A stretch of 64,000 bases of DNA from Symbiodinium natans (lineage: Eukaryota > Sar > Dinophyceae > Suessiales > Symbiodiniaceae): NCBI GenBank assembly GCA_905221605.1, contig CAJNDS010002845.1:208213-272212 (forward strand), written 5' to 3'. A program made the position numbers and the translations under genes. The notes under the pieces are model-generated. The model worked only from the letters and a program-made list of their open reading frames with translations, was not told the origin of the DNA and did no database searches. Positions 53,241 through 63,821 of the stretch are shown here, in pieces. Position 1 is the first letter of the stretch; the number at the start of each line of letters is the position of its first letter.

Positions 53241-56200
53241 ATGTCTTTCGACGAGAAGAAGGCCACGCTGCTCTCCGCCATGCAGGCCGAGGTCGGCGGT
53301 CTTCTGTGGCCAGTCTTGAGCGGGTCTGCGGGCTTACGGGAGTCTTACGGGTTGCTTCAAGCAATGTCAAGCAGGCATCGTTCTTCACCCTCAAAGAGCT
53401 GGAGACTCTTGGGAAGTCCAAAGGTGTTATCCCACAGGCTGGGGCCTTGGAATGCTTTGGTTGTGGAGCGGTTGTGGGCCTTGCGAGCCCTGCGTCCACG
53501 GCAGGCTGTAAAGGAGGTTGTGGAGAGCTTGGTCGCCGAGGATGAAGTGCAAAGCGACAAGGCTTCGCCAAGTTTCGCTAAGTCCCCGGAGCAGAAAGCG
53601 ATACCTGTCTGACCCATTGTGATTCAGGTCGGTTCACAGGTGCTGTTTTGGGCCTTGCCGTCGCATCGAACGGCCATGTTGCAGAAGAAGCGACAGAAGT
53701 TCGAGGCTAGGCAGGTGATTTTGGAGTTCACTTTTGCTTCCACTATCGCTGGGCAGTGCCGGGCATTGCTGGGCATGCGGCCAGGCAGAAATCAAGCAAC
53801 TACAGGCGGAGCTGCAGAAGTGCCAGGCTGACGGAAGCTGCAACATGTTGGACCATCATAGGCGGACGCGGCACATTTTAGCAGGACTTGGCTAGATTGT
53901 GGCTCCAGCTCAAGGTACAGATATCCGAAAGTGGCATGGCACAGAGATGTAACAGTGCAGCTCACGGGGTAGTGAAAATTTGCAAACAACACCGTTCCAG
54001 AGTTAGTCTTCTTTGCATATCACTCAATGAATGGCATCCAACCGACCAAAGAATGAGATTGTGCTCAGACTCGGCAGGGGCCTGAACATGATTCTGAACC
54101 TGGCTCTGACGACTCTCACCAGTACCTAGTCAGGGGTTTCATGCAGTTCGAGGCCTTGGCAGCCGGGAGCGACTGGGACGCTGCAACTCTGCTCCAGTCA
54201 CGCCGCAGGCGGAACTCTGCCCTGGTTCCAGGGCCGCCCTTTCAGACTGCAAGATAGCTCTTAGCATCTTGGCGTCTCAGGCAAAAGCCCGATGGGTCAG
54301 CCGTGCAGAGCCGACTGGACAGGCCTATCCTTTGTCACGTGACATATTTTCCAAGACATATTTTCCAAGACTTTAGATATTTCTAAGGGTCTCTGTGTGA
54401 GCGTCGTGATCAGCAGTTCTGCTGCGCGATGCTGCGCAGGTGCGGGACCGACACTTGCGTTCGCAGCCGCTGTGGGTTCCCCCAAGTCTGCAAAGTCAAG
54501 CAGGCCGGATCTGTTCGTTGGGCAAAGCACCGGCAAGTGTCTTTTGCTGGCATCCATGCAGTGCCAACCTATAACGAGACTTTTCTCAGGTAGCCGTCCA
54601 AGCACCGAGCCAGTGCAAGACGATGGCTGCCAACCGAGCTGGGGATGCTAAAGATTCCTAAAGGAGACTGAAAACTAAGCATGATAGCTTGGTGCTGAGG
54701 TAATTCCAGACTCTTCTTTGCCAAGCCGCCGTTTGTCTTCGCAGAACCGCCGCGCGACCGCATGAATTCATTGTTACAAGAGGCAAAGCGAGGTCAGAGA
54801 GGGCAGGCATTGGGCAGGCTCTTGCCCCGAGCTGAGCTCATCTACAGGCAGCCAGCGGCGCTCTTCCAGCTCAAGCAGAGCCTACTGCTGGACGAGGGTG
54901 TCACTGAGGCAGGGCGAAGTAGTTGCAAGTTCGACGAGTCGTCGACGCATCTGGTCTATTGACATGCCGAGGCGTCCCCTCCGATCATGGGAAGCACCTT
55001 CAGCGAACGAGAAAGGCTGGGGTCAGTGGAGGAGGACCAGGCGCCGCCATCAGTCCGACCAGAGATGCCAGTAAGGTTGGGGCCCTGGAGTCATGCAGAC
55101 TGATGTGTAGACATGTGAATGTCAAGCTAATGTGCATTGATGCTGGCAAGACGGCTTGACACCCAGGCTAAAGCGCGAAGACATGGCTCCGAAGTCTCGT
55201 GCCAGGCCGGTACAAGACTTGTAAAAGTCTGACTCGTAGCCAGTAGTAGCTCAAGCCATACGTGGCAGGAGACTCATTGGACACCGTTTGAGGTATCCTG
55301 CAGCCTTCTTCCAAGCAGCGCGCCACGATGGTCTCCACCGTGCAAGAACTGCGCCGCAAGCTGACTTGAAGCTTGGTATCGGCTTGCTTCACTCACCCCC
55401 TGTCATCGAACACCATTGTTTGTTGGGAGGACACTCTTTTGGCAGGATGACATTCTGTTGCTTCTCTGAGGAAGTTGCCTGCGGGGGCGCTGACCTATTA
55501 TTCCGTTGAGACCTGTTCAGACCTCGCCTGAGTGACAGTTCCGCAGTTCCGCACATGCTTCAGAGGAAAGGTTTGCTGCTCTGTGAGGAATGGCGCATGC
55601 CGAGAAGGGGAGAGTACAAGTCTCCTAAGTCCAGGCTGGATGTCTGCACAGAGACGAATCACACTTTAGTCTTAGGTGTCTTAGGTCACACCGGTCCTAC
55701 ATAGCAGCGCTCGTAGCGTTCGTCTGCACAGGCGACCGCTTGAAGGCTTGGGAGGCAAGATGCCGAGCTTTCGTGTGGCGGTAGATTTCCAAGGTGTGTC
55801 CTTTCTCGGGGCAGTGAAACTAGTGAAGCCCCAGGTCGCGTGAAGCCTGGGGTGTGCCGCCAGCTTCTCCAGCCGCCGGCGAATGCCTTTGGCGATTCAC
55901 GTCGTTGTGTGCTCAGCGAAGGCTTGTCAGAGTGGAATCGCCAATACATGCCAATATGCATGCATCCAAACCCCGTGCAATGTGTCAAGGTGCCATGGGA
56001 GACCACGCTTTCGCGCATTCTCCCAAGACGCTTGCGCCAACCACTCCTGCAACGAGTGAAGTCTTTCAGGGACACCTCTGACAACAGAACTGCTTAGCAC
56101 GTTTCATATGGCCAACTGAGCTTTTTTGCTTCGCAGGCTGAAATGGCTGAAATGCAAACATCAGAGAGGTTTGGGTGTTTGTACAAGTCAGTCCTCTGCG

Positions 56201-58459
56201 TTCGCTTCGTGTTCTCCCAGGACAGACTTAATTTTGCATGTGCCAGTGCGTGACTCAAGTATGCGAGTCGACCGTAGGGACTGCAAGAGGTGCTTCGAAG
56301 AAGCTTGCCTCTGACAGTCGAAATTTGCACAGTGCAATTGCAGTTGCGGCTTCCAGCCACAAAACAAACATAGTCTTGTGCGGGGATTGCAAGAGAGCAG
56401 GAAGCAGCTGTCGGATCATGCCAGAAGTGGTTGTGCTCTAGTTGCTTTATCACCCCTCGCAAGTCGTGTGCACCTCCCGGCAGGCTGACATTTCCCAGCT
56501 TTCCAGTCAACCGGCTCCCACGGAGGCGGCACCAGCTGTGTAGCAGCAGCGCAGCAGCGCAGCAGCTGTGTCGCAGCAGTAGTTTGCTTGGATGATTTTC
56601 TGTGCAGGCAGAAGCTGCTGCACTTCGAGCTTAGGGCTCAGGGGATTGTTAGAAACACAAGGCAGCTCCCTGCAAGAGGCGTTGTTCTACTGTCAATAAG
56701 AAGATCTTGTTTTGCAGGGTAGGAGTGAAACAAGCGTCGGTTTGCTGGGTAATTCTCGATTTTGCCTCGTGCCTTGGTAATGCTCCTTGTTGCCTTCAGG
56801 CCTTCGGGCCCAGGTCGTTCGCGCCGGTGTGATATTGCTTGCTGTTTCCCTTACCCTTCAAAATGAGAACTTCAACCCACGCTGAGTGTGGGTGAGTCTC
56901 AACACGGCTGAGAATTTTCTTGGTACCGAAAGACCCTTTCAAACTGTTTAGTTTTGTACTGTGTTTTTCATGCAAGTGGCAGGGTGCTATCAGCGTGGAC
57001 AGTGAGTTGCGAGTTTTCGGGGCTCCTGTAGGGATTTTCGATTCAGGGCTTTTCGTGGCGCTGCTGGTCTCGGAGCTCAGGGCCGCCCTTTTTACAACAC
57101 TGTCTTCTCTGCATCTGGTGACTGTGCTGCAAACGGTCGCTGAAATTCCCGAAGCTGCGTTTTCCAGTTTGTTTCCCAAGTCATGGTTTTCCAGTTGCCG
57201 AGTCCGTGCATTTTCAGTTTCCGAATCTGCGACTGACCGTCACTGACCTACCCACCAATCTTAAAGAATCGGCACAGCTGGCATGGCGATCAGGTGCGGG
57301 GGTGGCGGGGGTGGGGTGGGATGGGGGGATGGGGGGGTGGGGGGTGGCGGGTGGGGGCTGGGGGGTGGGGGTGGGAGGTTAGGAAGGTAAGGAAGACGTG
57401 GGGTGGGGTGGGGTGGGATAGTCTGCTCCCTATTCCAGGGTGAGTCCGCCTGCAGAGCTGGGCTTTGGTCGAACTGCTTACGTGGAATTCAGCCGCTGAT
57501 GTGGGTTTCTGTCGAACAGCGTGCACTGGGTGATGTGTATCGTGTTGCACCTTCCGTCCATGAAATGCTCAGAGCCATCGATCGCAGAAGCCTGCATAGA
57601 ACTATCAAGGTCTCGGCGGTTCAGGAGCGCAAGAAGTGTGAGCAGCTCCGAGCAGAGATCGAGGCCTGTGGCCATGCAGAAGGTGTGTTAGTTCCATGTT
57701 TGTCGCGCGGTGTGCACTGGTAAGGCGCATGAGCGCTGTGGCCCAGCAAAGCTGGCCGAGATGAAGAAACAGATCTTGGTTGCAAAGGCCTGGCCCTTGC
57801 GACATGTGCGGCGGTTCTATCCTCGTGTGTTGTTTTTTTCATGGCTGGTTGTTGGCAGCCTGACAGCGTGTACTCATCTGCGAGGATGCTGCGAACCGCT
57901 GGGCGGACAACATTTGCCAGGATCTCAGTTTGGGAAGGTCATGCATGGAAGAGACCGCTGGTAGTTTGTGGCCCTGCTTGCCGGCCCACGGTGCCCTTGC
58001 CAAGATATGGCGTAATGAGCGCATGCCCCCTCGATCGTGTTCCTCGCCACAGGGCAACGTATGAGAAGCACCTTGAAAGTTGCCACGTGCGTCCCAAAGG
58101 TAAAGGCTTGACAGGAATATGCAGGATTGCCAGGCGACGATGGCATAAAGCTTGAGTCGCATGTTTGAGCCGGCTCAGCTAATGTCTTGCTTCAGTGCCA
58201 TAGAAGTGGGACCCATGCCATGTCTATGAATCTGCATTCAGAACTTTTTTGAGTCTCCAGGTGCAGTTCGCTCCCTTTTCCTCAGGCTGGCTAGCATCAC
58301 AGTGCGTCTGGAGCTGTGTTTCAACATGAGGTGGCATGCGCAAACTCCAAAACGTGCAAGTTTCACCGACTTGTCTGCAGGGAACGTCGTGGTGAAGTGA
58401 GTGCAGCTCAGTTCAACTCAAGCTTCGGACTGCCAGAGGAATTCGATTATCTCGAGTAA
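53241..58459 (+). CDS. MND1: MND1 homologue (meiotic nuclear division protein 1), multi-exon
   Basis: MND1 pairs with HOP2 in the nucleus and helps DMC1/RAD51 strand exchange in meiosis (known). The exons I can place are 53241-53285 (MSFDEKKATLLSAMQ), 53375-53437 (ASFFTLKELETLGKSKGVIP), 53505-53561 (AVKEVVESLVAEDEVQSDK), 53628-53714 (VGSQVLFWALPSHRTAMLQK), 53785-53826 (AEIKQLQAELQKCQ), 56137-56168, 56608 to about 56640, 57610 to about 57675 (VSAVQERKKCEQLRAEIEAC), 57725-57787 (LAEMKKQILVAK), 57885-57920 (DAANRWADNICQ) and 58412-58459 (FGLPEEFDYLE, stop TAA). They give the family order: winged helix, FWAxPS motif, coiled coil, AANRWxDNI motif and the xFGxPExFDY C-terminus. Most introns begin GC. 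The 2.3-kb intron from 53827 holds other coding-like frames. The exon between 57920 and 58412 is not placed. Confidence 0.9.
54102..54257 (+). CDS. Coding-like frame inside a large MND1 intron
   Basis: The frame reads GSDDSHQYLVRGFMQFEALA then AGSDWDAATLLQSRRRRNSA, with a TAG at 54255. Strongly protein-like but has no MND1 similarity. It suggests either a nested + strand gene in the MND1 intron or a relic. May belong with 54762-55070. Confidence 0.4.
   Translation, partial: GSDDSHQYLVRGFMQFEALAAGSDWDAATLLQSRRRRNSALVPGPPFQTAR
54762..54962 (+). CDS. ATG-started frame inside a large MND1 intron
   Basis: The frame reads MNSLLQEAKRGQRGQALGRL then LPRAELIYRQPAALFQLKQS and LLLDEGVTEAGRSS, ending at 54962. 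A helical, Leu/Gln-rich segment. Not an MND1 segment as far as I can tell. Confidence 0.4.
   Translation: MNSLLQEAKRGQRGQALGRLLPRAELIYRQPAALFQLKQSLLLDEGVTEAGRSSCKFDESSTHLVY
54987..55070 (+). CDS. Small exon candidate with ATG and GTAAGG donor
   Basis: From the ATG at 54987 the frame reads MGSTFSERERLGSVEEDQAP then PSVRPEMP and meets a GTAAGG donor in phase 0. The MGSxF start is a possible N-myristoylation signal if this is a true N-terminus. Overlaps no other coding-like frame of equal quality. Confidence 0.4.
55840..56096 (+). CDS. Coding-like frame inside a large MND1 intron
   Basis: The frame reads VCRQLLQPPANAFGDSRRCV then LSEGLSEWNRQYMPICMHPN and PVQCVKVPWETTLSRILPRR, with a TAG at 56094. 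Good protein texture over 85 codons. Ends 40 nt before the MND1 exon at 56137. Confidence 0.45.
57160..57420. repeat. Foldback-family sequence plus GGGGTGG tract (copy 2)
   Basis: TTTCCAGTTTGTTTCCC, TTTTCCAGTTGCCGAGTCCG and TTTCAGTTTCCGAATCTGCG occur at 57163-57235, followed by a G-rich tract of GGGGTGGG units at 57298-57417 (possible G-quadruplex). Same word set as the elements at 52.5 and 60.4 kb. Confidence 0.6.
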
Positions 58460-58744
58460 TTCTGCCAACACGTCCGCTCTGGCAGATCACAGTGCAGCTC
58501 GCGGCCGAGACAGTTGATCAAACGTACCTTCATCATGCATTGCATGTGCCTGTCTGAAATCATGCGGGAAGCTACTGTGAGCTCCGACAGAAGCGATTGC
58601 AAAAGCTGTCACATGAGCGGTAGCTCATGAACCAGCATCGCTGCGGCATATCTTTGCATTCTCCTGGTGAAATATGGCCCTGACCACTCTAGGCAAGTGT
58701 TCGTTTGGCCGCGGCAGGCATGTTGCCTTTGTCAGGTAACACTG

Positions 58745-58891
58745 TCTTGTACCGCGTGCAGTTTGCAGGAGCAAGGAGTGAAGAGTCCGGACGCTGTGGT
58801 GGCTGTGGGTGGTCCACAACAAGTCCGCCTCCACTTCCGACCTCCAGTCGGGCAAACTGCTGAAAGGCTGAAAAAGTACTTAGAGGCTAGC
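58745..58891 (+). CDS. Exon candidate, hypothetical protein
   Basis: The frame reads LQEQGVKSPDAVVAVGGPQQ then VRLHFRPPVGQTAERLKKYL and EA, with a possible acceptor GTGCAG at about 58761. Follows MND1 on the same strand. Unknown. Confidence 0.4.
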
Positions 58892-59622
58892 ATATTGTTA
58901 GCGTGGCCCGGCAGGCTGTGGTTATGGATGCCCGAGCGTAGATGCGAAACTCCTGCGTGTGGTACAGCAAAGCTGTGATGCTAGCCATAAGTGCAGCTAC
59001 ACCACACAAGTTCCAACCAATCGCAAGAGACCGGCATGCTGGCGAGAGAGAGAGAGAGAGAGTGACAAAGCAGCATACAGAGCGCCTTGGCATAGGAATT
59101 GACCAACCAGAGATATGCAAGTGCAAAGCGAAAGAGTCGATCCATGCAAGAAGCTTGACTGCACTCCCGCAGCAGGTGTGAGCAACTGTTGGCACGACTG
59201 GCACAGACTTGAGAGAATACATGCAGGCCACAGATGTTTAAGTCGTTGAGGTGTTGCGAAAGCCTCCGACACTGTATGGTGTTTTCTCAAAAGCGGCCTC
59301 AGCTGCGCGTGCCATGATCGTCAAATGCCTGCCATCCAAGAGATTTGGGCGGCCAGCCTTGTGGCAGCTCAAGTCGCCCTGCACAGGCATTGGAGGGACC
59401 GGTTGAGGCAGGGCTGCAACCGGAGTCTGACCGGTGCAAGATGTTGCAAGCAGTTTGCCGCATCCACGTAGTCTAAGGGTGGGAGAACTGTCGATGTGTC
59501 TTCCCTGAAGGGCTTCGAGGTGGAGCCATTGTCAAGGTGCAGAAGGCCTGCTGTGTCCAATACTACGATCTTGGGGAGGCCAGTTCTCAGCAGTTTGCGC
59601 AGAATGTTACGCAGCAAGGCAG

Positions 59623-59820
59623 ATGGCACGTCAATCTCGACCGCCTGCCAGCCGCTGTAACGCAAGTGCAAGCGTGTGCACCTTCATTACCGATGGCAAG
59701 TTTTGTCACTTTAGTTGGTCTTACAAGTTTTTGGACTGGAGGATCTGGTGCCATCGTTGGCATACCCTAACAGTTCGTCAGGAGCAGATGCTGCGAGCTC
59801 AGCAGATTGCAGCGGATTGA
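59623..59820 (+). CDS. C-terminal exon candidate, hypothetical protein
   Basis: The frame ends with SWSYKFLDWRIWCHRWHTLT then VRQEQMLRAQQIAAD and a TGA at 59818. Trp-rich then helical. An overlapping frame reads through 59770. Unknown. Confidence 0.35.
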   Translation: MARQSRPPASRCNASASVCTFITDGKFCHFSWSYKFLDWRIWCHRWHTLTVRQEQMLRAQQIAAD

Positions 59821-59881
59821 CTAGGGCGGAAGGTGGATGTTTACTGGTAATGCTGGTGCAAAGAGAATGAGAGGTCAATTC

Positions 59882-60009
59882 ATGTCAAATCTCGAGGTGC
59901 GCACCGAGAAGCAGGCGGCCTGGCAGGCGCCCTGGGAGCACCAACTATCGGACGCGCTGGGCCCCGCTGAGTGTCAGCAAGTAGCACGCTTTCTGCGGTT
60001 CTTGGCTTT
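59882..60009 (+). CDS. ATG-started exon candidate, possibly first exon of the lipase gene
   Basis: From the ATG at 59882 the frame reads MSNLEVRTEKQAAWQAPWEH then QLSDALGPAECQQVARFLRF and meets a GTGAGT donor. This is one of the cleaner start-exon candidates. The next frame at 60058-60200 (VYRSLMAKISPETLPKTLVG, LNVLVLHDWTSATRKP) is also coding-like. They lie 0.7 kb before the first lipase exon and could be its N-terminus or a small separate gene. Confidence 0.45.
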
Positions 60010-60399
60010 GTGAGTCTGGTGTGTCACTGGGCATATCCCAGAACCTAGGTTTCAAACGTGTACCGGAGTCTCATGGCCAAGATCTCGCCCGAAACGCTGC
60101 CAAAGACGCTGGTTGGCCTGAACGTCCTCGTGCTGCATGACTGGACCTCAGCAACCCGAAAACCCGAAAATCAAGCACATGGGGGCGAGGCAATGAAGCC
60201 CACGAAAGGCAGCTGCCGTGGAAGGCGCTTGCCATGTTGTGACTTGTGCCCATCCTCTAAGCCTCAAACCAAAGCTAAGAATCCTAAGACGAAGCCCCAA
60301 ACCCCTGAAACCTGAGCGCACACGAAGATGGGAGGGGTGGTTGGAGGGGTGCTGATGAAAAGACACAACGATTTAGCAATTGGACCACCATTCGCAAGC

Positions 60400-60605
60400 T
60401 GGACGTGATTCAGGAAACCACGTGATGCAGCAAACCACGCCGTTCAGGAAATTTACCGGGGCAGGGGGGGGGAGGGGTGGTGGGGGGTGGTTTCCAGAAT
60501 CCCAACTCCGCGGCTTGCGAATCCGCGCTTTTGTTTTCTCGAATCTGCCTTTTTCAGGTTTCCAGGATCACGTAAGTTTTAGTTTCCGAATCCGCTGCTG
60601 ACCCT
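60400..60605. repeat. Foldback-like repeat with central poly-G (copy 3)
   Basis: The left side has ATTCAGGAAACCACG and TTCAGGAAATTTACC, the centre GCAGGGGGGGGGAGGGG, and the right side GTTTCCAGAATCC, TTTTCTCGAATCTGCC and TTTAGTTTCCGAATCCGC. It closely parallels 52490-52800 and ends about 90 bp before the first lipase exon. Confidence 0.6.
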
Positions 60606-60693
60606 CTGAAAACTGCTGAGTTCTACTTGGATGGCAACCAAGGGCTGCACGCGAGAAACCGTGCTGTAAACGTACCGTCAATGTAGGCCACAG

Positions 60694-62280
60694 CAACCCC
60701 GCCACACCAAGGACAGGAACGAGCGGAAGCGCGAGAAGCCATCCAAGGAGCCTTCGGTCTCAGAGTCCCCTCGAAGGGGTATCTGCGATGGCGATTTCCT
60801 TGCGGAAGCTCTTCGATACATGCGCTTGTCCTCGGCTGCCTATGGACGCGTGACTCTCCGCCCTGGACCTTCAGTTTCTGTGACCGAGAGAAACTTCCTC
60901 CACCTACTGTGCAAACACGTCGGTGGAAGCCTCAACCCGGAGAAGGCTGCCGGAAGGTTACCAAGTGTTTCAAGGGGCGAGGGCCGTTACTGCTACTAGC
61001 GCCGCTGGGGCTGCGGATAGAATATCTCGGTTTTCTCGGCTGCTCACAGACTTTCTTGCGGGTCGTGGGCGTTGTGTTGGGACAGGTTGTGGGTTGAGAA
61101 CGTGTTGGCAACGTGTATTTGCAGGTGTCGTTGCCCCACGCCTCGCTGAGAGCTGGCTGGCTACTTCCAGCCCACTACGTGCTTGTTGATCACGAGCGCC
61201 GTGAGGCTGTTGTGACCGTTCGAGGCACCTGCAAGCCGCCAGCAATCTGACAGCCATCCAAAGATCTTGCAAGCGAATCTGGTCAGGCACCCTCAGCGTG
61301 CCAGATGTGCTGACCGACCTGGGAGCTGAGGAGGTGGACCTTTTCCTTGGAGGAAAGGCCCTGTGCCACAATTTGGTCAAAGCCAGAAGCTCTTTTTGTT
61401 TTGTGTCGACTGCCTTCTGTGCTGATCGTGTGCAGATGTTGGAATTGTTGATCTGTGCTTCTTCCGTCGGATGATGCAGGCTCACAAGAACATGCTGCAG
61501 AGCGCCTGCAATGTCCTTCGGGTCATTGAGCCGGTTCTGCGAGATATTTCTGGCCAAGTCGATACAATCACTTTTGCGGGGCATAGCTTGGGTGGTGGGG
61601 TTGCTGCATATTTGACCATGCTTTTTGTGGAGCTGGTCGTTGGCCACGAGCTGCCTGTGACCATTTTTCCCGCAGCTGAATGTCAAACCGGTGCTCATCC
61701 TGTCAACGCTGATGCGAAGGATGCACAGCAGCATCTCCGAGTGCAGTGCTTCAGCTTCGGTGCTCCCGGGATTTGCTCAGCAGCTGTCAGTGAGTCATTG
61801 CGTGGTCGCATCGTATCCTTCTGCCACGCTGACGATGTGGTTCCACGCCTCTCAACTGGCCATCTGCTGGAACTTCACCACCGCGCTGTGCTTGCAGCCG
61901 CCAGTGCTGGCGACCTTGTAAAGCGTCTTTTGGAGAAAGCACAGGCAGCCCATGACTCTGGAGGCATCTTGAAAGCTGTGCAAGCTGCTGCACAAGCAAT
62001 TCCAGTGGGTTTAGAAGAGGCTCTGATCAGCAAGACTGACACAATGAACGCTTCGGGCGAATCCATAGAGACGCTTAAGCTCTACCCTGCTGGTCGATGT
62101 TTCCTCGTCCAGTCAGATGGTGAAGTCGAGGAGCTCGAGCCAGAGGCGTTAGCGCCTCGCATCGACTTGTCCGGGGGTCACCGAATGGTAGTCGACCACA
62201 TGCCTAGAATATACGAAGTTGTGATGAAAGCGGCAGTTGACAAAGCGACCAGCACCGTAGCTGCAACTTCGCGCCTGTAG
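60694..62280 (+). CDS. Class-3 (diacylglycerol lipase-like) serine lipase
   Basis: Serine hydrolase of the lipase class-3 family, closest in layout to sn1-specific diacylglycerol lipases, which release 2-monoacylglycerol from diacylglycerol at membranes (family knowledge). Exons: 60694 to about 60945 (basic start, then LAEALRYMRLSSAAYGRVTL), 61125-61224 (AHYVLVDHERREAVVTVR), 61287-61385 (GTLSVPDVLTDLGAEEVD) and 61436-62280. A further small exon may lie at about 61005-61086. The RGTLSxxDxLTDL stretch and nucleophile elbow GHSLGGG (Ser codon 61585-61587) are diagnostic. Asp in HADDVVPRLS and His in VDHMPRIYE are likely triad members. Introns: 61225-61286 (GC..AG) and 61386-61435 (GA..AG). No transmembrane helices precede the lipase domain here, unlike animal DAGL. 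Start codon uncertain; stop TAG at 62278. Confidence 0.88.
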
Positions 62281-62787
62281 CAGACAAAAGTGCGCCCGCC
62301 AGAGCCTTCGTCTGGAGACCAACCTGAAGAATTCGGCTTGGTGGTGCAGTGGTGCCGTTTGCACCATTGAGAGCACGACTCCAGCAATGATTCTAAGAAT
62401 GATTCACGCCCAGGCTTGGATCGTTTCTATCTGGGCTTTCCGATCAGCGGGCTGATAAAGTGGGCCCCCTCAGAACGGATGTGTGTGTGTGTGCGTGCGT
62501 GTTCAGTTTTCTTCGGATGATGCTTTCCACTATATATGTAAAAAAGTACGCCCCAGGCTGGTGACGCTTGGAGGACTGGGCCTGTGGACTGGGGCCTCAG
62601 CACCAATGCAGCGCTGGTGTGCAGGTGTTTAGGTGGTACTCACGATGACTGGTGACTTTGATGCTCAGGTGGCTGTATGACCTTGTTCGCATCGGGTGTG
62701 CCCCGGTATATGCGAGGGATTTCCGGGTAGCCAACGTCCGGGACCAAGAGGCGTCAGCAAGGCCAGAAAGGTTAGTTACAAGGTCAG
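62281..62787. other. Spacer after the lipase gene
   Basis: No coding-like frame. A short GT microsatellite at 62480-62504 (GTGTGTGTGTGTGCGTGCGTG). Probably the 3' UTR and spacer. Confidence 0.4.
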
Positions 62788-62946
62788 TTGCACAAGCTCC
62801 AGGATCTGCCCCACTGGGTCTTTGTCCTGATTCTGGTTCTTCTTTTCGGCGGTGGTGGCATTGTGTACTCTCTGTACTCGCGCAATCCTCAGACTGCCTT
62901 TGTGCAAATGGGGCTTGCAGCTGAAAGTTCGGTAGACCTGCAAAAG
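62788..62946 (+). CDS. Exon candidate with one transmembrane helix
   Basis: The frame reads LHKLQDLPHWVFVLILVLLF then GGGGIVYSLYSRNPQTAFVQ and MGLAAESSVDLQK, followed by a GTATGG donor. A clear single membrane span with an aromatic border. No start ATG in frame, so an upstream exon is expected. The frame continues open beyond the donor to 63321. Confidence 0.5.
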
Positions 62947-63649
62947 GTATGGCCAGTACCGAAAGCTGAAGAGAACCGAGGCGGAGAAGATGCTTGGCTT
63001 AGTCTTCTTATGCCGACACAACGACTCAGCATAAGGGGAAGCATGAGAACGTGTGATCGTGCCTCCGGTTCTTCATGGCACCCAGAAGTCACGAATCGAT
63101 GTATGCAATCACAAAAAGAGAGGGATACGGGAAACATAGAGAAACATGGCAGCAGTGAGTGGACTCAGGACTCACGGTCGGCGCCTCGTATGCTGGTTCT
63201 TGCGCAAGATGGCATGAGACAAAAGAATGCCTGGGCAAAAGGCGATCATGATGTTTCCTTGGACAGATCAGAAGGAATGCAGGGTGCAAGGCCGTGGACT
63301 CTTCAATGCATAGTTCGCTGATGTTCTTTGGCATCCTGTCTGCGATGACTTGTGGCAGGCTTAGGACAGCAGCGTTTGGTGACCCACCCAGCCTTCACCA
63401 TGGCATCAGTTTTCTTCCGTGAGTCCTTGTGCGTTGCAGTGATGACGATACCGCTTGCGCATGAGGTGGCTACACCGGTTACGGCTCCACGATCTCATAG
63501 CCTCGGCAGACACCTGTGGCCATGGTTTCACGCAGTGAACAAAAGACAGCCACTCTTCCGGCAGCTTGTGCTGATGGGGCATGAACTCAGCCAATGTCAG
63601 CATCATTGAGTTTAATGCGGAAGTCTGCAGCAGTGCCACTGTTTGTAGA

Positions 63650-63735
63650 AAGCATGGCCAGGACGCCGGTAAGGGAATCAAAGGAGATGCAAAAGGCAAG
63701 GGAAAAGACGTGAAGGGCAAGGCGCAATCCATGAA
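63650..63735 (+). CDS. Lys/Gly-rich low-complexity exon candidate
   Basis: The frame reads KHGQDAGKGIKGDAKGKGKD then VKGKAQSM. Same composition style as the 42.4-43.2 kb exons. Possibly a disordered tail. Confidence 0.4.
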
Positions 63736-63821
63736 TCTCTCATCTCTACCGTCGCTCTGTCTTTGCCCGTTTGACTAGCCATCTGTCTCCCTCATGTACA
63801 TCTCTTTCTTGATCTTTGGGC

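Noticed and set aside
60970-61734. 254-codon minus-strand ORF
   Set aside because: It lies antisense to the lipase exons, including the GHSLGGG region. Shadow ORF.
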